The translations under genes were made by a program, and so were the position numbers. Of a stretch of 32,721 nt of DNA, positions 8,423 through 16,427 are shown one piece after another. The DNA comes from Marine Group II euryarchaeote MED-G38 (GTDB taxonomy: Archaea > Thermoplasmatota > Poseidoniia > Poseidoniales > Thalassarchaeaceae): the NCBI GenBank assembly GCA_002457145.1, contig NTJP01000001.1, positions 1 through 32,721 of the forward strand, in the 5' to 3' direction. The notes under the pieces are model-generated. The model was not told the origin of the DNA, ran no database searches, and saw only the letters and a list, made by a program, of their open reading frames with translations. Each line of letters starts with the position of its first letter. The first letter of the stretch is position 1.

Positions 8423-8872
8423 ATGATTATGGACGGCCCATGGACGAATATAAATATGAAACTAGTTGATACCTCAAACAAACATGGAATGCCAATAAGC
8501 CCTGTATTGCCCGAACATATCAAGAATTATTTGATAGATATCGATGGTACGATCGGTGAAGATATTCCCAATGAGGAACCAGAGCGAATGGCTATAGCTG
8601 AGGCCTATCCAGATGCTATTTCAACAATCAATAATTGGTTTGAAGCAGGACATCAAATTTGCTTTTTCACTGCCCGTACAGAAGCTCACAGACAAGTAAC
8701 AGAAACATGGTTAGTTGAGAAAGGTTTCAGATACCACTCATTATTGATGGGTAAGCCTAGAGGGGGAAATTACCATTGGATTGACAACCATGTGGTACGT
8801 GCAACTAGGTATACTTCGAAATTTACCGATCTAGTAAAGAAGAATGCAGAGATAGAAGTATTCGATGACTAA
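8423..8872 (+). CDS. small HAD-superfamily phosphatase
   Basis: The 149-residue product carries the HAD motifs: D-x-D-G-T at residues 39-43 (LIDIDGTIGED), the motif II Thr in FFTAR (T83), the motif III Lys in MGKPRGGNYHW (K111) and the motif IV acid in WIDN (D121). It has almost no cap domain. Small HAD proteins of this type with GKPRGGNYHWIDN are often mislabelled phosphoheptose isomerase; a sugar-phosphate or nucleotide phosphatase is more likely, but the substrate is unknown. ATG 8423 follows GAGAAGGG closely, a plausible ribosome-binding site. AAGGGTT (8416-8422), touching the start codon, is the exact complement of AACCCTT at 8372-8378, so the site could be paired in a longer transcript. 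It converges on the hydrolase gene, 12 nt apart. Confidence 0.8.
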   Translation: MIMDGPWTNINMKLVDTSNKHGMPISPVLPEHIKNYLIDIDGTIGEDIPNEEPERMAIAEAYPDAISTINNWFEAGHQICFFTARTEAHRQVTETWLVEKGFRYHSLLMGKPRGGNYHWIDNHVVRATRYTSKFTDLVKKNAEIEVFDD

Positions 8873-8884
8873 CCTTTTTTCGTG

Positions 8885-9676
8885 TCATAATAGCCAATCC
8901 ACAAGATATGGCATTACATCATGAGATTTGGTGACAACGCCCATATGTCCTCCGGGAACTTCTATTATATGCGCATCATTCATAGACGATGCAACTATTT
9001 TACAAGCCTCAAATTGATGAGGAGGAGTTTCTTTACTTAACGTGATGAGAATGGGGTGCTGTATACTTTCGTAAAAAGAGGGAGGAGTTTTATCATAACA
9101 TAACATCCTTACCTCACTGAGAATCTTTGGTTGTAAATCAAGCCATTTATGCTTTCTTTTGGTTGCCATAGAGTCCCATGTCCCTTGAACATTCCAATAG
9201 TCGACAAAGTCTTTTAGAAAATCTTCTGGACCAAGATTTTCTGTGAAAAAAGTTTCCACTACTTCTCCAAATTCGTCTTTCAAATCGTCCCTTTCAGTAT
9301 ACTGAAGACATCCCCAGGCTATCGGTTCATGTAATGCTATTTTTTTAATCATTTTTGGATACTTCTTAGCCAGCTTTAATGCAATAAAACCACCATATGA
9401 GTGACCAATAATATCGATTGGAGAATCTTCAGCTAATAGAATTGCTTCAACAGCACGATAGTCTATCCATGGATCAATTTCTCCAACTCCTTGCCATTTA
9501 TCTGTACCCGAATAGCATAAGTAATGAGGGCAAATAACCTTCTTTCCTTCAAGCATCGGAAAGATATTTGTCCACTGTCTAGAATCTAATCCAGTACTAC
9601 ATAATAGTAGTACTGTTGGTCCATCTCCTATTTCTTGATAGTGAAAATTGTGACCATCAACTTTGAGTTTTGGCAT
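8885..9676 (-). CDS. alpha/beta hydrolase
   Basis: From ATG 9676 the protein has 263 residues; a TTG at 9691 would add five. It has the alpha/beta-hydrolase core: a nucleophile elbow GHSYGG (S93), a catalytic-His region VPGGHMG (H244), and an oxyanion-side strand TVLLLCSTGLDSRQW. The acid position after strand 6 (PILITLSKETPPHQ) lacks an obvious Asp; E216 may serve. It should act on an ester, amide or similar small substrate in the cytoplasm; no signal peptide is present. Gene context gives no substrate. Confidence 0.85.
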   Translation of the reverse strand: MPKLKVDGHNFHYQEIGDGPTVLLLCSTGLDSRQWTNIFPMLEGKKVICPHYLCYSGTDKWQGVGEIDPWIDYRAVEAILLAEDSPIDIIGHSYGGFIALKLAKKYPKMIKKIALHEPIAWGCLQYTERDDLKDEFGEVVETFFTENLGPEDFLKDFVDYWNVQGTWDSMATKRKHKWLDLQPKILSEVRMLCYDKTPPSFYESIQHPILITLSKETPPHQFEACKIVASSMNDAHIIEVPGGHMGVVTKSHDVMPYLVDWLL

Positions 9677-9738
9677 ATAATGTCCAATCAAAACTGAGTA
9701 ATATATCCATTGACATCAAGTATCATTTTTGAAGAATG

Positions 9739-9755
9739 GACAAATTCTATTTGTC
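9739..9755. promoter_or_regulatory. perfect 7-3-7 dyad, candidate operator
   Basis: GACAAAT-TCT-ATTTGTC is a perfect inverted repeat in the divergent gap between the hydrolase start and the SDR gene. It lies just upstream of the SDR TATA box. It could be an operator or a small hairpin. Confidence 0.4.
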
Positions 9756-9770
9756 TGTATTTGATAATCA

Positions 9771-9780
9771 TAAATATATA
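9771..9780 (+). promoter_or_regulatory. TATA box for the SDR gene
   Basis: TAAATATATA is centred about 28 nt before the GTG at 9804, the spacing expected for an archaeal promoter with a leaderless transcript. It supports the GTG start. Confidence 0.55.
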
Positions 9781-9803
9781 ACAATTAATACATTCCACAA
9801 TCT

Positions 9804-10463
9804 GTGAAAAAGCGTATTGTTGTTCTAGGAGGAACTGGTCGAATAGGTAATAAAATTTCTGAAATAGCAATCAAAAGAGGGTATGAAGTTGTTTGTTTGG
9901 GGCGCTCTGCATCAGTTGAAAATACTCCTCTCGGAGCGATACCATTCCAAGGAAATGTCACAGATATTAATACAATATTAGAAGCAATCAAAGGAGCAGA
10001 TGTTATAATTTTAGCATTATCAATTCCAAGAAAATCTAATTCACCTTTCGCCTCAGTAATCGGTCCTTTGGATTTGCATAGTTCCTCTATGAGATTGCTC
10101 TTGAATGCATTAGAAAATACCGATACTAAAAGAATAATCAAAATTTCCGCTCAAGGTGTCGGAGATTCACGAAATCGTACAGGTATTCTATTTAGAATTC
10201 TAATAAATATTAGTAACTTAAGATTTGCATTTAAGGATCATGAACGAGCGGATAATATGTTAAAAAAATCAGATTTAGATTGGACAATAATACGCCCTCC
10301 AATTCTTAAAGATGACATTCTAAATCAAAAAATTAGGGGTGGAGAATCATTGGTGACTCGTAGTAATACAAGTATTTCTCGAACTGATTTAGCTCAATGG
10401 GCAGTAGATATAGTTGATAATTCAGAATGGTTTAGACGTTGTATTACAGTCTCAGTAGAGTAA
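9804..10463 (+). CDS. atypical SDR, NAD(P)-binding reductase/epimerase-like protein
   Basis: The 219-residue protein begins with a Rossmann dinucleotide loop, VLGGTGRIGNK (residues 7-17), typical of atypical SDRs of the NAD(P)H-binding (PF13460) type. Other matches are the strand-helix element ADVIILALSIP, the catalytic-region segment RIIKISAQGVGDS, which has Ser but no downstream Y-x3-K, and the late family motif LDWTIIRPPIL. Relatives include NmrA-like sensors, biliverdin-reductase-like enzymes and complex I-associated proteins, so the role may be reduction or redox sensing. The start is GTG, supported by the TATA box at 9771-9780. The gene is monocistronic or continues into the small membrane protein 52 nt later. 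Confidence 0.83.
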   Translation: MKKRIVVLGGTGRIGNKISEIAIKRGYEVVCLGRSASVENTPLGAIPFQGNVTDINTILEAIKGADVIILALSIPRKSNSPFASVIGPLDLHSSSMRLLLNALENTDTKRIIKISAQGVGDSRNRTGILFRILINISNLRFAFKDHERADNMLKKSDLDWTIIRPPILKDDILNQKIRGGESLVTRSNTSISRTDLAQWAVDIVDNSEWFRRCITVSVE

Positions 10464-10483
10464 AATATTATCATTTTGAACAC

Positions 10484-10493
10484 ATATTAAAAA
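10484..10493 (+). promoter_or_regulatory. TATA-like element for the small membrane protein
   Basis: ATATTAAAAA is centred about 28 nt upstream of ATG 10516, consistent with a separate leaderless promoter for that gene. Confidence 0.4.
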
Positions 10494-10515
10494 CTACTAA
10501 CGTAGAACGTGATTT

Positions 10516-10782
10516 ATGGCCAATAGTTCGTTACATTCTCCCAGAAGAGATCAAAGTGGGAATAAAACTCCCAGTAGTGCTTCAAGGCTATGGTTTATTC
10601 TTGTAATATCATTTTCAATATACTTGGGATGGTACTATAGTGCAACTAATTGGGGAATCTGGTTTCTTTGTTCTTTAACTACATCTACAGTACTATTGAA
10701 CATTGGATGGATTGTACTTTCTAGAATATCTGAGAAGTATGAACCAGTTGAATTATTCACATATCAAAATGAACAAGAATAA
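10516..10782 (+). CDS. small two-helix membrane protein
   Basis: I do not recognise this 88-residue protein. A polar Ser/Arg-rich N-terminus (residues 1-24) is followed by two hydrophobic segments, about 26-42 (WFILVISFSIYLGWYYS) and 46-68 (GIWFLCSLTTSTVLLNIGWIVL), and a short acidic tail. It is probably a membrane helical hairpin with both ends on the same side. A TATA-like element at the right distance and an ATG start support it being expressed. Nothing in the sequence indicates a function. Confidence 0.65.
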   Translation: MANSSLHSPRRDQSGNKTPSSASRLWFILVISFSIYLGWYYSATNWGIWFLCSLTTSTVLLNIGWIVLSRISEKYEPVELFTYQNEQE

Positions 10783-10804
10783 TTAATTCCGATTCCATTA
10801 TTAA

Positions 10805-10939
10805 TCAATATTCATTTATTGTTATAGAAGTAATATTACATGTCATACATGTTGTACTTCGTAATTCTCTGGTTACATACTCTTGGTACAATAAAGGCGA
10901 TTTACAAGCAGGGCAATTAAAGATAGCTAATATTTCCAT
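10805..10939 (-). CDS. 44-residue zinc-ribbon microprotein
   Basis: On the minus strand, ATG at 10939 opens a 44-codon frame ending in TGA at 10805-10807. The translation begins MEILAIFNCPACKSPLLYQE and contains a second pair, CMTC, giving C9-x2-C12-x21-C34-x2-C37. This is a textbook zinc ribbon of the short archaeal kind. It fills most of a 253-nt gap that is otherwise empty. TTTATA (around 10972-10977) lies about 36 nt upstream and GAGAGAT just before the ATG, so a short leader is likely. It is on the same strand as, and downstream of, the JAMM protease gene (97 nt away). Function unknown; small ribbons of this type often bind RNA, DNA or a protein partner. Confidence 0.7.
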   Translation of the reverse strand: MEILAIFNCPACKSPLLYQEYVTRELRSTTCMTCNITSITINEY

Positions 10940-11035
10940 ATCTCTCAGTTACCTAATGATGCTTTACTCTATAAAGTTAGTGTCTTTTTTACACCATATT
11001 AAGGTGTCATTCCCATCTTCCTCCGAAAAATATAT

Positions 11036-11776
11036 TTATTTTTCTAAGAAAACATTCCCCTTTTCATCAGTAAGTACAATATTTATCCCAAAACCCCTTT
11101 TATGAAATGAAATTAATTCTAAATCATGTATTCTATGGCCTGTAATTGCTGTGCCAATATATGGCTTTGATCCTGTTATCTTTTCATCTACCTCCTCTGG
11201 AGATAATTTTCTTCTTGCTCCTTCAATATCATCAAACCATGGAAAAATTCCTTCAGGAGAAAATCTTACTCCTAATATCATATCGCACCCCTCGGTCCAC
11301 TGTGCCGCATCTGCATCCGCAATACTAGGTAATGCAGGTGCATTCGGATGGGTATGTAACCAAGTTGTGAAACGACTGCCCCTAACTCCTCTTTCTTCAA
11401 CAAATAAACCATCATTCCATTCTTCAGGGACATGATGTACTGAAAACGCATCTCCTCGATTGACTAAATGAGGCTCGCCAAGAACATATCCTTGACCTGC
11501 AAATAAGTCATTTTGGTAATCTTCTCCTCTATACAAATCTTCAACTTCTCTAGGATTTTTAATCTCTGGATTGGGGTCCATACCTATCAGAATTTCATCT
11601 GGAAGTGATTCAAAAGTCCAATTAAGGATTATTTCAAGTGAAGATACGGGCATCAGAATTATTGCTGGATAACTATCTTTATTTTCTAACGACTGTCTAT
11701 TGTATTTTTGAGCAGATCTCACTAGCCACTCATCTACCATGGTCCTATTTAGGAAGTACTTCTGAATTAAATACAT
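11036..11776 (-). CDS. JAMM/MPN+ metalloprotease-like protein
   Basis: The protein has 246 residues from ATG 11776; a GTG at 11779 precedes it and ATG 11740 is another candidate. LHTHPNAPALPSIADAD holds the complete JAMM zinc site: H-x-H, seven residues, S, two residues, D (H142, H144, S152, D155 counted from the GTG). The matching glutamate is probably E62 in LPDEILIGMD, preceded by an MPN-like first helix (SSLEIILNWTFES). JAMM enzymes cut isopeptide or peptide bonds beside ubiquitin-like proteins, or act in sulfur-carrier processing. No ubiquitin-like partner gene is next to it. The insert between E62 and the H-x-H, about 78 residues, is longer than in minimal archaeal JAMM proteins. A TATA-like box lies at 11797-11803. 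Confidence 0.8.
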   Translation of the reverse strand: MYLIQKYFLNRTMVDEWLVRSAQKYNRQSLENKDSYPAIILMPVSSLEIILNWTFESLPDEILIGMDPNPEIKNPREVEDLYRGEDYQNDLFAGQGYVLGEPHLVNRGDAFSVHHVPEEWNDGLFVEERGVRGSRFTTWLHTHPNAPALPSIADADAAQWTEGCDMILGVRFSPEGIFPWFDDIEGARRKLSPEEVDEKITGSKPYIGTAITGHRIHDLELISFHKRGFGINIVLTDEKGNVFLEK

Positions 11777-11794
11777 CACTTATCTTACATCATT

Positions 11795-11804
11795 AATTAT
11801 ATTC
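11795..11804 (-). promoter_or_regulatory. TATA-like element for the JAMM gene
   Basis: On the minus strand the sequence reads GAATATAATT, centred about 24 nt upstream of ATG 11776. This fits a leaderless transcript starting at that ATG or at the GTG just before it. Confidence 0.4.
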
Positions 11805-11823
11805 CTAAATAAGAAATAATTAC

Positions 11824-13695
11824 TTATTCATCCCACCAATTTGGTGCATTAAACCAATTTTGATGATCAACAGGTCTATCTAAAGTAGGCAAAGTTAGGA
11901 CTTGATATCCCGCAAATATTGTCATCCCTACCGATGCACATGGTGAAGGAAGGTAATCTTCTCCAGTTTCAGTAACCACCAATTGAATAGTATGCCCCTC
12001 AGGAATTATTACATCCATGGGATTAAATTCCATCAGCATCCTATAATTCGTCATGGGAGATGTTGGTAGTGATTCATATCCTCCTTCTCTATATCTAACA
12101 TCCATAGTTGCATGACCCAATCTCAATCCCGATGTACCATCAAACATTGTTACGAATAATTGCCCACCATTGCACATATTTGTTCTAGCATCTACATGTA
12201 ATGTCGGTAACCCTGAGATATGCATATCATTAGCTAGAGGTAGGCTAGTGATAGTCATTGATTGTTGAGAATTAACCGTTCCTGACATTCCTCCTTCCCA
12301 ATCAGCAATTGAATACTGTACATCTTTGGTATCTTCTGCTGGCCATGTTTCTTCAATATGCCACTCTCCATCATTTCTTTGTACTTGTACATATGACTCA
12401 GGCTCCTCACCTATATTTTTCAAATAATATTCAAACCATGGAAATAGCTCAACTGCCCAATCCATCCTTGTTACGCTTGGAAAAGCCTCTCCGCCGTATC
12501 CAGATTCTAATTCCTCATGAACGCTAGGTTGATCAGGATAGTTATGCCCCCACTGTCCAGAAATAGTTCGAACATTTATTCCTGCATCCTTCAATAACTG
12601 ATGAGTTGGGAATGCATGGTATGGATCAACATTCCAATCTTGTAAGCCCCAAACAATGTATACACTCCCTTCATAGTTGTCTATCACATCCTGTAAGTGG
12701 TACCTTTCATCCCAATAATCATTCCATTGATCTCCTCCTAAACCTGCGCCTAACCATGTAGTAAAAGGGCTCAGTGGACCTATGGCATCATCAGAACAGA
12801 ACCTCATATCATCTGTAGTAGCATCGGCAGTTGCTCCTTCATAGAGTACATCATAAAGCATCGCTCTAGCTTCGCTAGATCCATTTCGATAGAACATTTG
12901 TTGTACTCCAATTGAACCAGATATTGGCACAATAGTCTTAAGGTGTTCAGAGGGATTCTGTGCAGCCTCCCAATTCGTTGTTCCTGCATATGATTTACCC
13001 ATCAATCCAACATTACCATTAGACCACTCTTGTTCTCCAAGCCAGTGAACTGCTGCCTGAATTCCTATCTGTTCACCAAGACCTTTCACGTCCTGACAGT
13101 GAGTAGATTTACCTGTACCGAATGTTGATATCTGGGCAAGAGCATAACCATGCGGTACGAATTCTTCTAAAACCCATAAACCAACTCCTGCATCTGGTAT
13201 AGTATTAGGATTAGAATCTGCACCCACAACTCCTTCTCCTCCAAAATCATAGTATGGATGTACTGTTGCAATTACGGGTACTTTTGTCCCAGGGGGGACT
13301 TCAGGCATCCATAACGAGATATGCATTAGGGCGGGTTCTGGATATCCTACATCTTGCTCAGAGATTGGGAGGTCAACTTCTACAAAGTATTCTGTTGGAC
13401 CAGACCAAGAGTAAATACCTTCAACAGGTAGTTGACTTCTCCATCCTGTCATATTTAAATCCATATTTTCTCGCTCGTGAACTGGTGTTTCCCACCATTC
13501 ATATTCTGAATTACTAAAACCACCAGGTCCTGCACCAGACCAAATAGTCGAGATGAAAATTATCCCCACAATCGCTACAGTTGTGAATAAAACTCCAACT
13601 TTTTTACCTAAACTTAAATCAACTAAGAAAGGATATTTTCTGATATCAAAAGACTTTTCTCTTTCAATTATTTCAGCATCCAAAGCCTCAACCAT
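11824..13695 (-). CDS. membrane-anchored S15/CocE-type X-Pro dipeptidyl-peptidase-like hydrolase
   Basis: The protein has 623 residues. A cytoplasmic N-tail is followed by one hydrophobic anchor at about 32-52, so the enzyme should sit outside the membrane. The catalytic triad is visible: S235 in GLMGKSYAG, D353 in WGLQDWNVDP, and H384 in SGQWGHNYPD. The last 200 residues form the beta-rich PepX_C domain (GLRLGHATMDVRYREGGY and following). The family includes X-Pro dipeptidyl peptidases, cocaine esterase and glutaryl-acylases; the true substrate cannot be told, but an outside-facing peptidase would suit a protein-degrading heterotroph. C200 and C300 could pair outside the cell. It lies 45 nt upstream of the JAMM gene and has its own TATA-like box. 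Confidence 0.87.
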   Translation of the reverse strand: MVEALDAEIIEREKSFDIRKYPFLVDLSLGKKVGVLFTTVAIVGIIFISTIWSGAGPGGFSNSEYEWWETPVHERENMDLNMTGWRSQLPVEGIYSWSGPTEYFVEVDLPISEQDVGYPEPALMHISLWMPEVPPGTKVPVIATVHPYYDFGGEGVVGADSNPNTIPDAGVGLWVLEEFVPHGYALAQISTFGTGKSTHCQDVKGLGEQIGIQAAVHWLGEQEWSNGNVGLMGKSYAGTTNWEAAQNPSEHLKTIVPISGSIGVQQMFYRNGSSEARAMLYDVLYEGATADATTDDMRFCSDDAIGPLSPFTTWLGAGLGGDQWNDYWDERYHLQDVIDNYEGSVYIVWGLQDWNVDPYHAFPTHQLLKDAGINVRTISGQWGHNYPDQPSVHEELESGYGGEAFPSVTRMDWAVELFPWFEYYLKNIGEEPESYVQVQRNDGEWHIEETWPAEDTKDVQYSIADWEGGMSGTVNSQQSMTITSLPLANDMHISGLPTLHVDARTNMCNGGQLFVTMFDGTSGLRLGHATMDVRYREGGYESLPTSPMTNYRMLMEFNPMDVIIPEGHTIQLVVTETGEDYLPSPCASVGMTIFAGYQVLTLPTLDRPVDHQNWFNAPNWWDE

Positions 13696-13719
13696 TGACC
13701 CTGCGGTTAGATGATAGCA

Positions 13720-13730
13720 GATTATACTAA
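13720..13730 (-). promoter_or_regulatory. TATA-like element for the S15 hydrolase gene
   Basis: On the minus strand this reads TTAGTATAATC, centred about 30 nt upstream of ATG 13695, a normal archaeal promoter position with a very short or absent leader. Confidence 0.4.
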
Positions 13731-13747
13731 TGCTTTGATGGATAGAG

Positions 13748-14650
13748 TTATAATTTTACTAATACGATATCTAAAACTAAATGATCCCAATGAGGTGCAT
13801 AAGATTTAATTTTATTTATTCCTATCCTTTTAACCTTGTATTTTAGATTTAATTTTTCCAACCTTTCTGTTGTTTCAGATACTAGTTTTTGATGATTATT
13901 GGATGGTGCCAACCCATGAATGTGCAATATTCCTCCACTATTTTTCAAACATTTTAATGCAATATCATATGAATTCTCGGCTGAGGGAAGAAGACCTAAA
14001 ATTATCCTATCGGCAATATTTACTAATTTATCTGTGGTTAATCTATTATCTCCTTCAACTATTGTACATTTATCTGTTACATCATTATTTTCTAGATTAA
14101 ACTTCAAGGCATTTATTGCATTATTATTCCATTCACAAGAATATATATGTTTTACTTTATTCTTTACTAATATTGGTAAAGTGTAGTATCCTATGCCACA
14201 AAACAAATCAACAACTATTTCATTTTTAGTTATTATTTCACCCATCCTTCTTCTTTCGTTTATATTACCAGAAGAGAACATACATTCAGTCAAATGATAA
14301 CCATATTTTATTCCATTTTCTTTTCGAATAACCCAATCATTATCTCCGTACAAAATTTCCACTGTCGACTCTCTTTTTTCTCCAATAATTTCTCCAATTT
14401 TCCCAACTCTTTTGACTTCTAGAGATTCAGCAATGATTTTCCATATTTCTTCTTCATGAGTTTCCCATTCTTGATCTCTGAATGATGTACTTGGAATAAG
14501 CACTACATCAGAGAATTTTTCCCAACGTTTAGGAACTTCTTTTAGTAATTTATCTATATCTCCCAAAGAATATTTTTTTAATTTTAAATATCTAGTTATT
14601 GAGAGTAATAAATTTTCATAAGGATTAATTCTGCTCATGTAATCACCCAT
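13748..14650 (-). CDS. taw2: TYW2/Taw2-type tRNA wybutosine aminocarboxypropyltransferase
   Basis: The 300-residue protein matches the Trm5/TYW2 class. After an N-terminal region, the Rossmann SAM site is VVDLFCGIGYYTLP (146-159), preceded by SSGNINERRRM and followed by YSCEWNNNAINALKFNL (acidic ribose loop, E173). EGDNR, then ADRIILGLLPSAENS and GGILHIHG complete the core, and IKSYAPHWDHLVLDIV closes it. LGLLPS and the HIHG/YAPH pattern are those of TYW2, which moves the 3-amino-3-carboxypropyl group of SAM onto imG-14 at position 37 of tRNA-Phe; Trm5 has NLP instead. Its first 8 nt overlap the end of uvrC; ATG 14638 is the other possible start. Co-transcription with uvrC is likely. Confidence 0.87.
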   Translation of the reverse strand: MGDYMSRINPYENLLLSITRYLKLKKYSLGDIDKLLKEVPKRWEKFSDVVLIPSTSFRDQEWETHEEEIWKIIAESLEVKRVGKIGEIIGEKRESTVEILYGDNDWVIRKENGIKYGYHLTECMFSSGNINERRRMGEIITKNEIVVDLFCGIGYYTLPILVKNKVKHIYSCEWNNNAINALKFNLENNDVTDKCTIVEGDNRLTTDKLVNIADRIILGLLPSAENSYDIALKCLKNSGGILHIHGLAPSNNHQKLVSETTERLEKLNLKYKVKRIGINKIKSYAPHWDHLVLDIVLVKL

Positions 14651-16370
14651 TGAGATGTTGATATATTTTTTCTGCCATCGATTTACCTATCCCGGGGGCT
14701 GTCATTAATTCCTCGATACTCGCATAATCTATTCCTTTTCTTCCTCCAAATTGACGTAATAAAGATTGTATTTTTTTTGCACCCAGGCCTTCTATTTCTT
14801 CTAAAGGATCTAAAAGAGTTTTCTTTCCTCTCCTCTTCCTATGATATTTATTGACAAATCTATGGGCTTCATCTCTGGCATGCACTAATACTCTTCCACT
14901 TCGATTCAAAACTATCGGATCTCTATCTATCATGTGAAGAGTTTCTTCCTTCTTTGCCAACGCTGCAACAGGAAAACGATTATCTAAATCATATTTCTTT
15001 AGCATACTCATTATCGTTTTTAGATGTGTTTTACCTCCATCAAGAAGTAATAAATCTGGCCATTCATCTTGTCTTTTTAACCATCTTTCAATTACTTCCG
15101 ACATCATCCTCAAATCATCAAGAGCATCGGTTTTGACTCTATATGTCCGATATTCTTTCTTATTTGGCCTTCCTTTGCGAAGCACAACAGAAGCCCCAAC
15201 TCGCTCCTCTCCAGACATTTGGGCCATATCAAAACATACAACATAATCCATTGAATCTAGTTTTAGTAATTTAGCACAATCATTTGCAGCATTTTGTTCT
15301 AGACTTCCTGAACTAATTTTTCGATGCCTTAAGACATGTATCTCTGCATTTTTATCAGCCATTCTCCTTAATTTAGCCAATTCCCCACGTTTTGGAATCC
15401 TTATCTTAATCTTCCCTTCTCTCTTGCTATCTAGCCAATTTTCCATTGAATCTCCTAAAGGAGAAGGGATTAGGAGCGTTTGTGGTGGCTTTCTATTTGC
15501 ATAATGTTCCGACAATACACATGCAACAGATTCCGAAATATCTCCTCTATGAATTAATGGGTAATCTACCTGGCCCTGAATGACACCATTCTTAGCATGT
15601 AATATTGTTACCGACCCAGTATCTTCTCTAGATGCAAATCCTACAGCATCACAATCTTGGTAAAAACGACTATGGATAATTTGTTGAGATATCGTTCTTT
15701 GAACTGTTCCAATCATATCTCTGATTATTGCAGCCCTCTCATATCTTAGAGATTTTGATTCTTTATCCATCTCGTCTTGTAAAGATTTAATTAATGTCCC
15801 TGCATTACCATCCAGTACACTAATTACAGCATTTACTATTTCTGGATAACCATCTGGATCTACACAAGGGCCTCGACATAGTCCAATATGCTTCGAAAAA
15901 CAACCATCCTTTCCATTACAATCTTTGTCTCTGACTCCAAATTGGCTTCTAAGTAACTGAATTACTCTTTTTGCTGCTCCAGCATCAGGAAAAGGCCCCC
16001 ATCTTAAATCTCCATCAGAAGGAAATCTTGTGTAACGAATTCTTGGAAATTCTTCCTTCGTTAAAGAAATAAATGGATATGATTTGTCATCTTTTAATCT
16101 GGAATTATATCTTGGTTTATGCTTACGAATTAATTGTCTCTCTAATATAAGAGCCTCACTAGGAGACTGCGTTACTATGTATTCGATATCGTCAGAATCC
16201 AAAATAAGACTCGGAATCATTTTCCTATCGGGTTTTGTAGAGAAGTAAGAACGTACTCTTGAATGTAAGTTAGTAGCTTTACCAACATACATTACTCTGC
16301 CATCCATTCTACGAAACAGATAGACTCCAGATTTACTTGGAAGATTCAATTTGGCCTGTTCAACTGGCAT
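14643..16370 (-). CDS. uvrC: UvrC excinuclease subunit C
   Basis: The 575-residue protein is slightly shorter than typical UvrC (about 600). Domains in order: the GIY-YIG nuclease (GVYLFRRMDGRVMYVGKATN, residues 15-34, which makes the 3' incision); four cysteines C151, C157, C165 and C169 matching the UvrC iron-sulfur site; a UVR helical motif near 195-225; the RNase-H-like 5' nuclease (CFDMAQMSGEERVGASVVL and LLLLDGGKTHL); EAHRFVNKYHRKRR with the conserved His; and two C-terminal helix-hairpin-helix motifs (IEGLGAKKIQ, APGIGKSMAEK). The usual DISH sequence is DMAQ here. UvrC cuts damaged DNA with UvrA and UvrB, which are not in this window. The family is bacterial in origin. The gene overlaps taw2 downstream. 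Confidence 0.96.
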   Translation of the reverse strand: MPVEQAKLNLPSKSGVYLFRRMDGRVMYVGKATNLHSRVRSYFSTKPDRKMIPSLILDSDDIEYIVTQSPSEALILERQLIRKHKPRYNSRLKDDKSYPFISLTKEEFPRIRYTRFPSDGDLRWGPFPDAGAAKRVIQLLRSQFGVRDKDCNGKDGCFSKHIGLCRGPCVDPDGYPEIVNAVISVLDGNAGTLIKSLQDEMDKESKSLRYERAAIIRDMIGTVQRTISQQIIHSRFYQDCDAVGFASREDTGSVTILHAKNGVIQGQVDYPLIHRGDISESVACVLSEHYANRKPPQTLLIPSPLGDSMENWLDSKREGKIKIRIPKRGELAKLRRMADKNAEIHVLRHRKISSGSLEQNAANDCAKLLKLDSMDYVVCFDMAQMSGEERVGASVVLRKGRPNKKEYRTYRVKTDALDDLRMMSEVIERWLKRQDEWPDLLLLDGGKTHLKTIMSMLKKYDLDNRFPVAALAKKEETLHMIDRDPIVLNRSGRVLVHARDEAHRFVNKYHRKRRGKKTLLDPLEEIEGLGAKKIQSLLRQFGGRKGIDYASIEELMTAPGIGKSMAEKIYQHLNG

Positions 16371-16390
16371 GTTACAGTGATGCGCCGTAG

Positions 16391-16398
16391 GTTAATAC
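16391..16398. promoter_or_regulatory. shared AT-rich element between uvrC and the STAND gene
   Basis: GTTAATAC (GTATTAAC on the other strand) is the only TATA-like patch in the 57-nt divergent gap. It is about 25 nt from the uvrC ATG and about 33 nt from the STAND ATG, so it could serve either or both. Confidence 0.3.
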
Positions 16399-16427
16399 CC
16401 ATGAACCCTTGACCTCTCCGATGTCAT

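Noticed and set aside
8423-8872. Phosphoheptose isomerase annotation for the small HAD protein
   Set aside because: The sequence has HAD catalytic motifs (DxDGT, FFTAR, GKP, DN) and no SIS isomerase fold, so that common label is likely wrong.
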